Assembly: GCA_963281255.1 (NCBI GenBank)
Contig: OY725499.1
Span: 3,305,148-3,369,147, forward strand
From: Aphrocallistes beatrix
Lineage: Eukaryota; Porifera; Hexactinellida; Sceptrulophora; Aphrocallistidae
Direction of reading: 5' to 3'
DNA: 64,000 nt
Positions 22,966-33,925 of this stretch are shown piece after piece; position 1 is the first letter of the stretch, and each line of letters opens with the position of its first letter. Under the pieces are notes generated by a model. That model ran no database searches and was not told the DNA's origin. It was given only the letters and a program-made list of their open reading frames with translations. The position numbers and the translations under genes were made by a program.

Positions 22966-25407
22966 GTGGATCCAACTAACCCACTGAGACTGGAGCTAGC
23001 CGTCTCCACAGTTCAATCTCTCATTCAAGAACAACTCTACTTACAAGCAGCCACTCTCATCCAACAAACCAACTCCTCTCTACAACCTCACACTCCACTA
23101 ACAGACAACTCTCTCACCGAACAACTCAACCAGCTCAAGCATCTCATCCTATCCAACCCATCCCACTCCCCTCTGCACACAGTTCTCCTAAAACAAACAC
23201 TCTCACCTTCCTTCTCTCCTTCTTCTTCTTCTTCTTCAGATTCCTCAGAAGAAGAACAGTCTCTCGTAGTGGAACTGGGTGCATGGAGAATCAAAGCAGG
23301 ATTCTCAGGAGATGACGCGGCCAGAGTTCTCTTCCCTCCTGTTGTTGGTAGACCCAGACATCAAGGAGTCATGGTTGGAATGGGACAGAAGGATAAGTAT
23401 GTGGGAGATGAGGCTATGAGCAAGAGAGGGATTCTAACACTCAAGAATCCTTTTGAGAGTTCTGTTAGAAAACCGGAATCGCATAAAAAAATAATAGGAC
23501 CTCGTAGTGGAGGAATTGAAAGCAAAGAATTAGATTTGTTAGGAAAATTGGATTCGATAACGTTATCTTGTTCAAACACTGGTCTTGCTTTTGATGATTT
23601 TGAAACAGCTGGTTTAAGGCGTGACTCATTTGATGGTGGTCCATTTGAATTAATTGCAGGATCGACAGCAGATCTAGGTGCAGATGATGACATGGCCAAA
23701 TATTTAAACGTTAGTGGAGGTTCTGATGAATCGGATGCAGATGATTACTGTTTCGATTTATTTGATGATGAAGAAGGTGGTGGTGGAGGAGGTGCATACT
23801 TCTCCATGCCAAAGCCTAAGGCTGCGGTCAGACATCTCCCACCTTCTCTACCAGAGAAACGTAGTGGGGCTGCAATGCCACAGTTTCGAAGTAAAGTGCA
23901 TGGAGCACTCAACATCGCAGATGCACCTCTTCCTCCTCTTCCTCCTCCTCCTCCTCCTGCTGCTCCTGCTCCAACTTCTGAAGACAAAGATAAAGATAAA
24001 ATCCTTTGGGAAAGTTCGGAGGACTCGGATGATGATATGGGATTCAGTTTATTTGACGATGGCGGTATGGAATACTCCTCTCCACCAAAGTATAAGGATG
24101 AGCCCAAAAAACCACTTCCTCTTCCTTCTGTTCCTCTTTCTAAAGATAAGAAGAAAAATACAGCCTTAGAAGAAATCTTAGATGACGACTTGGATATGGG
24201 ATTTGGGTTATTTGGTGATGATGAAGAAGTTGGAGGATCTTCTTTACCTAAAACAGCGGCGCTCCCAACTCATCATGGTCCAGCTAAGGGAAGGTCCTCA
24301 TGTAAGCGATATTCATCCAAATTAGTCACTCCTGCTCCTTTACCAACTGCAGCAGCTGCACCTCCTCCTCTTGGAGGTTTCACAGCCATGTCACGACAAC
24401 GACAGGCTTGCAGAAAGTCTACGGGAGGTGCATTAAATAAAATATTTAGATCAGAAGAATATGCTGAGGAAAAAGATGAAAGTCTATCTCAATCACAGAT
24501 TTCTCCCCCTCTTACCCCTCCCACTCAAATTAAGAGTCAGCTAAATATTATTTCTAGGAGCGTGCAACTTCAAAGAGCTTCCAAACCTTTCTCTGCTGCT
24601 TTTCCAGTAGAAAATGAGTTAAGCAGAGTTACAGGTATGTCAAGGGGATCTGCATTCCAATCGAGAACAAAAAAATTAGAAAAAATTAATTTAATGTTGG
24701 AGAGAGGGGAAGAGGAGAATATAGAACACCGTGGCTGGATGACGAAAGACCCCCCATCTTCTATCCCAGTGTTAACAAGTATGTCTTTCATCGAAGAAGC
24801 TGTCAGCGAAAGGAAAAGTTTAAAGAGAAAGAAGAAAGCAATGAAGTCAGTACGATTCTCTAGCGATTCAAGATATACAGATACACGTCAAGACGAATGT
24901 GAGAGAGCAGAGAAATCTATTTCCTTAAACTCATCTGAAAGTGAAGAAGAAAAAGCAGAGAAGTTAGCGCCAGCACTGCCTGACATGGAGAGTATCTGTG
25001 AAGATTTGTTCTCGAGACAGTCAGAAGATGGGAGCTGGAGCTTCTCAGATCTGGTCACCATCCAACAATTCCTTCTCAAGTCTCCACAACACATCCAACG
25101 AGAGATGGAGGAGAGTGGAGCCAAGTCGCTAGGCGTCTCACTCTACTCTAGCCTACTCCGGTTCATCCCCACCCTGCTGCTCCTCTTCTTCCTCCACTCA
25201 GCCTACTCGCACAGCTTCGAGATGGCTCCCTCCTTCATCTCCTGGAGTGTGATACCTCCCAGATGGAGATCAGCTGGAGGAGAGAAGGGACTCTCTTTTC
25301 TGAGAACTTTCAACAAGCACAACCCCTCTCTCTCCTCCAGGCTAGACCTAGCTCCTTCCTGGATGGAATATGCTCGACAGAGAATGGGTCCACTATCTAG
25401 TGTATAA
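22966..25407 (+). CDS. PARP4: Vault PARP terminal cassette 4: actin-like block, ribosomal P-stalk-like acidic tails, MVP-interaction domain
   Basis: Single exon of 813 codons. After the shared N-terminal module and actin-like block, the variable part begins [13 protein letters not shown]. It contains three Phe-containing acidic motifs: [12 protein letters not shown] (about 23740), [15 protein letters not shown] (about 24025) and [16 protein letters not shown] (about 24185). The second and third match the conserved C-terminal tail of ribosomal stalk proteins P0/P1/P2 (SDDDMGFGLFD). The second is preceded by a Pro/Ala-rich hinge ([20 protein letters not shown]), as in P1/P2. A basic segment and [12 protein letters not shown]-type patch follow before the shared C-terminal domain. 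The tail is MGPLSSV. A candidate AATAAA lies at 25885-25890. Confidence 0.85.
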   Translation: MDPTNPLRLELAVSTVQSLIQEQLYLQAATLIQQTNSSLQPHTPLTDNSLTEQLNQLKHLILSNPSHSPLHTVLLKQTLSPSFSPSSSSSSDSSEEEQSLVVELGAWRIKAGFSGDDAARVLFPPVVGRPRHQGVMVGMGQKDKYVGDEAMSKRGILTLKNPFESSVRKPESHKKIIGPRSGGIESKELDLLGKLDSITLSCSNTGLAFDDFETAGLRRDSFDGGPFELIAGSTADLGADDDMAKYLNVSGGSDESDADDYCFDLFDDEEGGGGGGAYFSMPKPKAAVRHLPPSLPEKRSGAAMPQFRSKVHGALNIADAPLPPLPPPPPPAAPAPTSEDKDKDKILWESSEDSDDDMGFSLFDDGGMEYSSPPKYKDEPKKPLPLPSVPLSKDKKKNTALEEILDDDLDMGFGLFGDDEEVGGSSLPKTAALPTHHGPAKGRSSCKRYSSKLVTPAPLPTAAAAPPPLGGFTAMSRQRQACRKSTGGALNKIFRSEEYAEEKDESLSQSQISPPLTPPTQIKSQLNIISRSVQLQRASKPFSAAFPVENELSRVTGMSRGSAFQSRTKKLEKINLMLERGEEENIEHRGWMTKDPPSSIPVLTSMSFIEEAVSERKSLKRKKKAMKSVRFSSDSRYTDTRQDECERAEKSISLNSSESEEEKAEKLAPALPDMESICEDLFSRQSEDGSWSFSDLVTIQQFLLKSPQHIQREMEESGAKSLGVSLYSSLLRFIPTLLLLFFLHSAYSHSFEMAPSFISWSVIPPRWRSAGGEKGLSFLRTFNKHNPSLSSRLDLAPSWMEYARQRMGPLSSV

Positions 25408-27212
25408 GATAGGAACATAGTGATTACCTCCTTAGTAGAACTCTGTGTTGTAGATATTAGTTTTTAGTAAATAGGATTATAAATATTCTTGTTTAATACT
25501 ACAGTAATTAGTTAAATCTACAAAACTGTACAGTAAGGAGGTACCATTATACATGTACACATAGGCGTCGGACCCACCCGGCCACCCGGAATGGGCCGGG
25601 CGGCCCTAAGGGGCTGCCCGGCTCTACCCGGACTATGCCCGGTTCTACCCGGCATCGTTGGTTATGGATCGGATAGGCCCGGAGGGCCTACCTGGCTGGG
25701 TAAAAGCTTACCCGATACATTCCCAAAGTCCTAGAACCGTGTATCAAGCAGTATTATGTATTATGCCGTGAATGTAGCGGCCCCGGAATCGATTGGGCCG
25801 ACCCCGGAGCCTTCGGGCCGGGCAGCCCCTAGGGCCAGCGGGCCCATTTCCGACGCTTATGCATGTACATCATGACACATCAATAATAAAATGAATTGAA
25901 TATTATTATTACTCCAGAAATATATACGTATGCTACAAAAACATAAAAATTACATTTTGTACATTTTCATTCCGTGTGGATCGAAGATGCTTACTCATCA
26001 CTGACATGACGTCATTACCTTTCATAGCAACTTAGTGAGGGTGTATAGAGTTGCAATTAGCATCGTAGTACATTGGGAAGTGGCCTTACAAGAAGCATGC
26101 ACATGGGCCCCAATGTTATTTGGTCGCCACTGAGACAGTGGCACAGTATATAGTGAATGGTGATGTGTCGAACTCATGACATGGGCTTTTATTCAAACAA
26201 AATGCATGACAACTGTCATAAAGCATTCTTATAGACCAAATTAAAAAGAAACACATTTACATGTTTTGTATGACAGAGCATTTGCAGTGGGAAAGATTTA
26301 TGGATTCAGCCCAGATAACACAAGCCTCAACCTCGGTTGGCGTGGGTTTTTTTCTATTTATAGTAATTTTTATGGCTTCCCGGCCCAAAATAGCTTACCC
26401 CTAGATTATCGAAAAGTCGTGATATCACGGATGTCTCCAGCCATTTTCAATGGGAAAGAAGCCATGAAGTTGTACACCACTGACATTTCGGTAGTCTTAG
26501 GTTAAACAGGAAATGACGCAACAAAACACCGCAAAGCGCGGGATTATTATATCTCATTTGATTCACTTCACACTGTTTAAATATATTTCATGTAACTAAG
26601 ACAGTAGAACTTCAAATATTTGTCTTTTTAAAAAAAGAATTAAGTGTACAAGATAAAGATGTTAGTTGTAGGACCACACACATCGACCTATTCAATCGGG
26701 AAGGATGCAAAGTTTTTAGATTTTTATATATCAAATACTAACCAGAAATAGAAACAATAATTGCTATTAAAAACTAAAACGTTACAGCACTAAGAGCAGC
26801 TGTGCATGACATTTCGGCGACTGTCATTCCAAATATCAAAGCCTTATAATATTTAAAAAACTCACTTCGATCGCTTGCGCTGCGCGGCCTGCAGACACTG
26901 GTCTGACTTTCTCCCAGCAAATAATTCAGCTAAAATTTATATCTCGAAGTAAGATTTGCAATATTCTTATATTCTATATTCAGAATCCATTACCACCCAT
27001 ACAAACCTTTGAATGCAAGTCTCTACCATACTTTTAAACATTCACCAAATGGTGTGAAATTATGGTATATAATATTTTTAAATGCTGTTCACTGAAAAAA
27101 TTCCATAGCTATGTGCACATTTTGATTATAATAAATCATGAAATAAAAATTGTAGATTGGAAAATAATCTAAATGATTATGAAACACCAATTGAAAGAGG
27201 ATATTTCTCCAG
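25408..27212. other. Spacer between cassettes 4 and 5
   Basis: About 1.8 kb, no gene. It is closely similar to the spacer after cassette 6 (32446-33925) but carries an extra 302-bp GC-rich element (25560-25861). The open frame at 26266-26505 recurs in frame-shifted form in the other copy, so it is unlikely to be coding. Confidence 0.6.
25560..25861. mobile_element. GC-rich hAT-like MITE with a known empty site
   Basis: A 302-bp GC-rich insertion in otherwise AT-rich DNA. Its ends are the inverted repeats cataggcgtcgga and tccgacgcttatg. It is flanked by the 8-bp direct repeat catgtaca (25552-25559 and 25862-25869). The paralogous spacer at about 32590 has a single catgtaca and no insertion, which gives the pre-insertion state. 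The interior is rich in cccgg and gggcc. It has no coding capacity. Confidence 0.88.
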
Positions 27213-29366
27213 GTGGATCCAACTAACCCACTGAGACTGGAGCTAGCTGTCTCCACAGTTCAATCTCTCATTCAAGAACAACTCTACTTACAAGCAGCCA
27301 CTCTCATCCAACAAACCAACTCCTCTCTACAACCTCACACTCCACTAACAGACAACTCTCTCACCGAACAACTCAACCAGCTCAAGCATCTCATCCTATC
27401 CAACCCATCCCACTCTCCTCTGCACACAGTTCTCCTAAAACAAACACTCTCACCTTCCTTCTCTTCTTCTTCTCCTTCTTCAGATTCCTCAGAAGAAGAA
27501 CAGTCTCTCGTAGTGGAACTGGGTGCATGGAGAATCAAAGCAGGATTCTCAGGAGATGACGCGGCCAGAGTTCTCTTTCCTCCTGTTGTTGGTAGACCCA
27601 GACATCAAGGAGTCATGGTTGGAATGGGACAGAAGGATAAGTATGTGGGAGATGAGGCTATGAACAAGAGAGGGATTCTAGCACTCAAGAATCCTTTTGA
27701 GAGTTCTGTTAGAAAACCTGCTAATGAAGCACGAAAAAGGGAATTGTTGGATTGGCAGGAACTCCTTGACACAGACGGAGGCGGAACTAGTGAAATGGAA
27801 GAACTAATTAGAACTAAGTTTCCAATCGAAGAGGATTTGAGTAATATTGCAGATGAATACGGGACTTGCAGTGGTGGTGTTGGTGGTAGCATGTTAATGG
27901 AATCTGAGGCCTTCCTAGAAGAAATGGCTTTAGATAGTTATGATGATGTGGTTGAGATTGATGATGAAGAATATGAAGACTTGTTTAGTTCTAAAGCTGG
28001 ACAAAGTATGCAAATACAATCTCAATCTCAATCTCTGTTCAGCTCCATTGCTCCTACTTCCTCGTCTATACCATTAACTCCCCCTGCGGGATCAAGGTTA
28101 CATGGATCACTGTTGAGAGATCCATGTGACTTCTTACTTAATGACATTCAACTACGCACTCCTCATTTTCAATCGGGTGGTGGTGCCATTGTACTCCCCG
28201 AATCCTTTGTACCCCATGCACTCTATGCACCCCTTGCACCTCCTGCACCCCATGAATCCCATGCCCCCCTTCTACCCCATGCAATACGACGCCCTGGATT
28301 ATATAATCTTCCATGTGGTGGGCTACGGTCAGCACTGGCACTGGAGGATAATAGTTCGTATGATGATGATAGTGATGGAGGAGGTTTATCTGCTGAACCC
28401 CAAAGTTCTCTCCCTCCTCCTCCTCTGTCTCCTATTCTCACTCAAACTGTAATGGAGCATGAATTTTCTCCTCTAGTCCCCATGAAAAGAGGCCTTAAAC
28501 TTCCTTCTGCAGCGGCTCCCCAGATAAGTGAAAGTATATCGAGGGACTCAGAGCGTTTTTGTATGGAAATTGCTCCGTTAGAATCTGTGGAAAAATTAAA
28601 AACGAAGTTGTCTGTATTACAAACGAAATTGGGAGACATGAGTGGACTATTGAAGGAAAAGAGAGAGAGCAAAGAAGAAAGAGCACGTTCTGAGGAAGAT
28701 TCCAGTAAGGAAATTTTAGAACGACGTCGGATGAAGCTTGGAGAGATGAAGTTTGAAGTAGAGATGAAGCAGTCATATTTAAATGTGAAGAAAGAAAAAT
28801 CTGTAAGATTTCGATTTGACGGAGATTCAAAATATACAGATACACGTCAAGACGAATGTGATAGAGCAGAGAAATCTATTTCCTTAGACTCAGCTGAAAG
28901 TGAAGAAAAAGCAGAGAAGTTAGCGCCAGCACTGCCTGACATGGAGAGTATCTGTGAAGATTTGTTCTCGAGACAGTCAGAAGATGGGAGCTGGAGCTTC
29001 TCAGATCTGGTCACCATCCAACAATTCCTTCTCAAGTCTCCACAACACATCCAACGAGAGATGGAGGAGAGTGGAGCCAAGTCGCTAGGCGTCTCACTCT
29101 ACTCTAGCCTACTCCGGTTCATCCCCACCCTGCTGCTCCTCTTCTTCCTCCACTCAGCCTACTCGCACAGCTTCGAGATGGCTCCCTCCTTCATCTCCTG
29201 GAGTGTGATACCTCCCAGATGGAGATCAGCTGGAGGAGAGAAGGGACTCTCTTTTCTGAGAACTTTCAACAAGCACAACCCCTCTCTCTCCTCCAGGCTA
29301 GACCTAGCTCCCTCCTGGATGGAATATGCTCGACAGAGAATTGATCTCACTGGTATCCTAATATGA
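27213..29366 (+). CDS. PARP4: Vault PARP terminal cassette 5: shortened relative of cassettes 2 and 3
   Basis: Single exon of 717 codons behind ccaattgaaagaggatatttctccag. It shares the same variable module as cassettes 2 and 3, with about 70-115 fewer residues. The LHAPL repeats are nearly gone, the ALQGALGSL to MCASEDTS segment is missing, and the Asp run is short. The actin-like block has MNKRGILAL instead of MSKRGILTL. The coiled-coil segment is [12 protein letters not shown] instead of [11 protein letters not shown]. It ends IDLTGILI and stop. A candidate AATAAA lies at about 29551. The open frame argues it is functional, not a decayed copy. Confidence 0.84.
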   Translation: MDPTNPLRLELAVSTVQSLIQEQLYLQAATLIQQTNSSLQPHTPLTDNSLTEQLNQLKHLILSNPSHSPLHTVLLKQTLSPSFSSSSPSSDSSEEEQSLVVELGAWRIKAGFSGDDAARVLFPPVVGRPRHQGVMVGMGQKDKYVGDEAMNKRGILALKNPFESSVRKPANEARKRELLDWQELLDTDGGGTSEMEELIRTKFPIEEDLSNIADEYGTCSGGVGGSMLMESEAFLEEMALDSYDDVVEIDDEEYEDLFSSKAGQSMQIQSQSQSLFSSIAPTSSSIPLTPPAGSRLHGSLLRDPCDFLLNDIQLRTPHFQSGGGAIVLPESFVPHALYAPLAPPAPHESHAPLLPHAIRRPGLYNLPCGGLRSALALEDNSSYDDDSDGGGLSAEPQSSLPPPPLSPILTQTVMEHEFSPLVPMKRGLKLPSAAAPQISESISRDSERFCMEIAPLESVEKLKTKLSVLQTKLGDMSGLLKEKRESKEERARSEEDSSKEILERRRMKLGEMKFEVEMKQSYLNVKKEKSVRFRFDGDSKYTDTRQDECDRAEKSISLDSAESEEKAEKLAPALPDMESICEDLFSRQSEDGSWSFSDLVTIQQFLLKSPQHIQREMEESGAKSLGVSLYSSLLRFIPTLLLLFFLHSAYSHSFEMAPSFISWSVIPPRWRSAGGEKGLSFLRTFNKHNPSLSSRLDLAPSWMEYARQRIDLTGILI

Positions 29367-30408
29367 AAACTGACATTTGTATATGCGGATTTCTTAGCAG
29401 AACTTTTTTGGTTACTTACGTGTGTAGATATTCGTCTAGAAAATAGTTTGCCAATAGATATTCTTGTATAAGGTTAATACCACATTAAAACAACAAACAA
29501 CAAAAACCGATTCAGAAAGGGTGGAAAGTTATTTTTTAAGATATACCTTAATAAACAAGTGCTTGGTCAATTTGGCTTTTAGATGGTTGAATTTCAGAAT
29601 AATTGAACCTTTGTGACTGAGATATTAATTAACCAAGTTTAACCTCCTTTATGAACTCGTCATCTCCTGAAGTTTAGAAAATTGGCGAAAAATAGTTTCT
29701 ACATCCATTTCATACAACCCAATCAAGGTTTCATACACAGAGTGGGTTGGACCTGGCTTCTCGACCAAACCAGTATTTTGAATAAAAAAGTAAAGTATTA
29801 CGAAAGCCCAGATATGATAGAACAAAGTTTCGGTTCCTAAGCACGATAAAAAATATTATTAAAGTCATTCAGTTACATTATATCATCACAACATTCTCAT
29901 TAATTAAAACCGTAGGATACAATTTATTCTTGTAGTATTTCCATATGCTACTTGTACGTAGGTACTTTTAAACCAAGCATCAACTTTGAAATAATTTGTT
30001 TAGTAATTACTAATTACGCATCTTTAATTTTATTACATTCAGTTTACTACTAGATGGAATAGGGCTACCTCTATCTAAATTTTGCAGTGAAATGTATCAA
30101 TTGAAAAAGGGTGCTGCCAACACTAACAGTTTGAGAAACACTGCCACTAATACGTGGTAAGAAAAAATGAGTCAGAAAGAGCGGATGGGAATTAATTATA
30201 ATAATGGATTTAATAAATGTCCTAAAATTAGATAAAAAACAGCTACGTATATGTACACTTTTCATACCTCTAGTTTTGCAAGTTGGTTTCAAATGTCAAA
30301 ATGGCGAATGTTAAATAGAATGCAATGATTTATAAGAGATACATATTAAGAATAATATACATCGATATGAATTTAAAACGACAACATTGAGAGTGGATAT
30401 TTCTCCAG
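29367..30408. other. Spacer between cassettes 5 and 6
   Basis: Nearly identical to the spacer after cassette 3, with single-base and short length differences. There is no gene. The near-identity extends directly into cassette 6, whose first half equals cassette 4, so this is a recent block duplication. Confidence 0.7.
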
Positions 30409-32445
30409 GTGGATCCAACTAACCCACTGAGACTGGAGCTAGCCGTCTCCACAGTTCAATCTCTCATTCAAGAACAACTCTACTTACAAGCAGCCACTCT
30501 CATCCAACAAACCAACTCCTCTCTACAACCTCACACTCCACTAACAGACAACTCTCTCACCGAACAACTCAACCAGCTCAAGCATCTCATCCTATCCAAC
30601 CCATCCCACTCCCCTCTGCACACAGTTCTCCTAAAACAAACACTCTCACCTTCCTTCTCTCCTTCTTCTTCTTCTTCTTCAGATTCCTCAGAAGAAGAAC
30701 AGTCTCTCGTAGTGGAACTGGGTGCATGGAGAATCAAAGCAGGATTCTCAGGAGATGACGCGGCCAGAGTTCTCTTCCCTCCTGTTGTTGGTAGACCCAG
30801 ACATCAAGGAGTCATGGTTGGAATGGGACAGAAGGATAAGTATGTGGGAGATGAGGCTATGAGCAAGAGAGGGATTCTAACACTCAAGAATCCTTTTGAG
30901 AGTTCTGTTAGAAAACCGGAATCGCATAAAAAAATAATAGGACCTCGTAGTGGAGGAATTGAAAGCAAAGAATTAGATTTGTTAGGAAAATTGGATTCGA
31001 TAACGTTATCTTGTTCAAACACTGGTCTTGCTTTTGATGATTTTGAAACAGCTGGTTTAAGGCGTGACTCATTTGATGGTGGTCCATTTGAATTAATTGC
31101 AGGATCGACAGCAGATCTAGGTGCAGATGATGACATGGCCAAATATTTAAACGTTAGTGGAGGTTCTGATGAATCGGATGCAGATGATTACTGTTTCGAT
31201 TTATTTGATGATGAAGAAGGTGGTGGTGGAGGAGGTGCATACTTCTCCATGCCAAAGCCTAAGGCTGCGGTCAGACATCTCCCACCTTCTCTACCAGAGA
31301 AACGTAGTGGGGCTGCAATGCCACAGTTTCGAAGTAAAGTGCATGGAGCACTCAACATCGCAGATGCACCTCTTCCTCCTCTTCCTCCTCCTCCTCCTCC
31401 TGCTGCTCCTGCTCCAACTTCTGAAGACAAAGATAAAGATAAAATCCTTTGGGAAAGTTCGGAGGACTCGGATGATGATATGGGATTCAGTTTATTTGAC
31501 GATGGTGGTATGGAATACACCTCTCCACCAAAGTATAAGGATGAGCCCAAAAAACCACTTCCTCTTCCTTCTGTTCCTCTTTCTAAAGACAAGAAGAAAG
31601 ATACAGCCTTAGAAGAAATCTTAGATGACGACTTTGATATGGAATTTGGGTTATTTGGTGATGATGAAGAGGTTGGAGGATCTTCTTTACCTAAAACAGC
31701 GGCGCTCCCAACTCGTTATGGTTCAGCTAAGGCAAGGTCCTCATGTAAGCGATATTCATCCAAATTAGTCACTCCTGCTCCTTTACCAACTGCAGCTCCT
31801 CTTCCTCCTCTTGGAGGTTTTGCAGCCACGTCACGACGACGCCAGACTTGCAGAAACTCTACGGGCGGTGCTTCTCCCTCTCTTACCCCTCCCACTCAAA
31901 TTAAGAGTCGGATAAATATTATTTCTAGTCTAGTGCAACTCGAATGTGCCTCCATACCTATTTCCTTAGAGTCAGCTGAAAGTGAAGAAGAAAAGGAGAA
32001 GTTAGCGCCAGCACTGCCTGACATGGAGAGTATCTGTGAAGATTTGTTCTCGAGACAGTCAGAAGATGGGAGCTGGAGCTTCTCAGATCTGGTCACCATC
32101 CAACAATTCCTTCTCAAGTCTCCACAACACATCCAACGAGAGATGGAGGAGAGTGGAGCCAAGTCGCTAGGCGTCTCACTCTACTCTAGCCTACTCCGGT
32201 TCATCCCCACCCTGCTGCTCCTCTTCTTCCTCCACTCAGCCTACTCGCACAGCTTCGAGATGGCTCCCTCCTTCATCTCCTGGAGTGTGATACCTCCCAG
32301 ATGGAGATCAGCTGGAGGAGAGAAGGGACTCTCTTTTCTGAGAACTTTCAACAAGCACAACCCCTCTCTCTCCTCCAGGCTAGACCTAGCTCCTTCCTGG
32401 ATGGAATATGCTCGACAGAGAATGGGTCCACTATCTAGTGTATAA
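30409..32445 (+). CDS. PARP4: Vault PARP terminal cassette 6: P-stalk-like acidic tails, shortened paralogue of cassette 4
   Basis: Single exon of 678 codons. The first 390 residues are almost identical to cassette 4, including the actin-like block, Pro/Ala hinge and [15 protein letters not shown]. The third stalk-like motif has changed to [16 protein letters not shown]. After [11 protein letters not shown] about 135 residues present in cassette 4 are missing, and the frame is kept. The shared C-terminal domain and MGPLSSV tail follow. Preservation of the frame through an in-frame deletion suggests selection on the protein. A candidate AATAAA lies at about 32616. Confidence 0.85.
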   Translation: MDPTNPLRLELAVSTVQSLIQEQLYLQAATLIQQTNSSLQPHTPLTDNSLTEQLNQLKHLILSNPSHSPLHTVLLKQTLSPSFSPSSSSSSDSSEEEQSLVVELGAWRIKAGFSGDDAARVLFPPVVGRPRHQGVMVGMGQKDKYVGDEAMSKRGILTLKNPFESSVRKPESHKKIIGPRSGGIESKELDLLGKLDSITLSCSNTGLAFDDFETAGLRRDSFDGGPFELIAGSTADLGADDDMAKYLNVSGGSDESDADDYCFDLFDDEEGGGGGGAYFSMPKPKAAVRHLPPSLPEKRSGAAMPQFRSKVHGALNIADAPLPPLPPPPPPAAPAPTSEDKDKDKILWESSEDSDDDMGFSLFDDGGMEYTSPPKYKDEPKKPLPLPSVPLSKDKKKDTALEEILDDDFDMEFGLFGDDEEVGGSSLPKTAALPTRYGSAKARSSCKRYSSKLVTPAPLPTAAPLPPLGGFAATSRRRQTCRNSTGGASPSLTPPTQIKSRINIISSLVQLECASIPISLESAESEEEKEKLAPALPDMESICEDLFSRQSEDGSWSFSDLVTIQQFLLKSPQHIQREMEESGAKSLGVSLYSSLLRFIPTLLLLFFLHSAYSHSFEMAPSFISWSVIPPRWRSAGGEKGLSFLRTFNKHNPSLSSRLDLAPSWMEYARQRMGPLSSV

Positions 32446-33925
32446 GATAGGAACATAGTGATTACCTCCTTAGTAGAACTCTGTGTTGTAGATATTAGTT
32501 TTTAGTAAATAGGATTATAAATATTCTTGTTTAATACTACAGTAATTAGTTAAATCTACAAAACTGTACAGTAAGGAGGTACCATTATACATGTACATCA
32601 TCATGACACATCAATAATAAAATGAATTGAATACTATTATTACTCCAGAAATTTATACGTATGCTACAAAAACATAAAAAAATGACATTTTGTACATTTT
32701 AATTCCGTGTAGGCCGAAGATGCTTACTCATCACTGACATGACGTCATTACCTTTCATAGCAACTTAGTGAGGGTGTATAGAGTTGCAATTAGCATCGTA
32801 GTACATTGGGAAGTGGCCTTACAAGAAGCATGCACATGGGCCCCAATGTTATTTGGTCGCCACTGAGACAGTGGCACAGTATATAGTGAATGGTGATGTG
32901 TCGAATTCTTGACATGGGTTTTTATTCAAACAAAATGCACTACTGTCATAAAGCATTCTTATAGACCAAATTTAAAAAGAAACAGACACATTTTGTATGA
33001 CAGAGCATTTGCAGTGGGAGAGATTTACGGATTCAGCCCAGATAATACAAGCCTCAACCTCGGTTGGCGTGGTTTTTTTTTTCTATTTATAGTAATTTTT
33101 ATGGCTTCCCGGCCCAAAATAGCAAGAAAAGTCGTGATATCGCGGATGTCTCCAGCCATTTTCAATGGGAAAGAAGCCATGAAGTTGTACCACTGTACAT
33201 TTCAGTAGTCTTAGGTTAAACAGGAAATGACGCAACAAAACACCTCGCAAAGCGCGGGATTATTATATCTCATTTGATTCACTTCACACTGTTTAAATAT
33301 ATTTCATGTAACTAAGACAGTAGAACTTCAAATATATGTCTTTTTGAAAAAGAATTGTGTACAAGATAAAGATGTTAGTTGTAGGACCACACACATCGAC
33401 CTATTCAATCGGGAAGGATGCAAAGCTTTTAGATTTTTATATATCAAATACAAGCCAGAAATAGAAACAATAATTGCTATTAAAAACTAAAACGTTACAG
33501 CACTAAGAGCAGCTGTGCATGACATTTCGGCGACTGTCATTCTAAATATCAAAGCCTTATAATATTTTAAAAACTCACTTCGATCGCTAGCGCTGCGCGG
33601 CCTGCAGACACTGGTCTGACTTTCTCCCAGCAAATAATTCCGCTAAAACTTATATCTCAAACTAAGATTTGCAATATTCTTATATTCTATATTCAGAATC
33701 CATTACCACCCATACAAACCTTTGAATGCAAGTTTCTACCATACTTTTAAACATTCACCAAATGGTGTGAAATTATGGTATATAATATTTTTAAATGCTG
33801 TTCACTGAAAAAATTCCATAACTATGTGCACATTTTGATTATAATAAATCATGAAATAAAAATTGTAGATTGGAAAATAATCTAAATGATTATGAAACAC
33901 CAATTGAAAGAGGATATTTCTCCAG
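32446..33925. other. Spacer between cassettes 6 and 7
   Basis: About 1.5 kb, no gene. Close copy of the spacer after cassette 4, without the GC-rich MITE and with several short indels. Confidence 0.6.

Noticed and set aside
26266-26505. 79-residue frame in the spacer after cassette 4
   Set aside because: The paralogous spacer (32909-33208) has the same DNA with frame-breaking indels, so there is no coding constraint.
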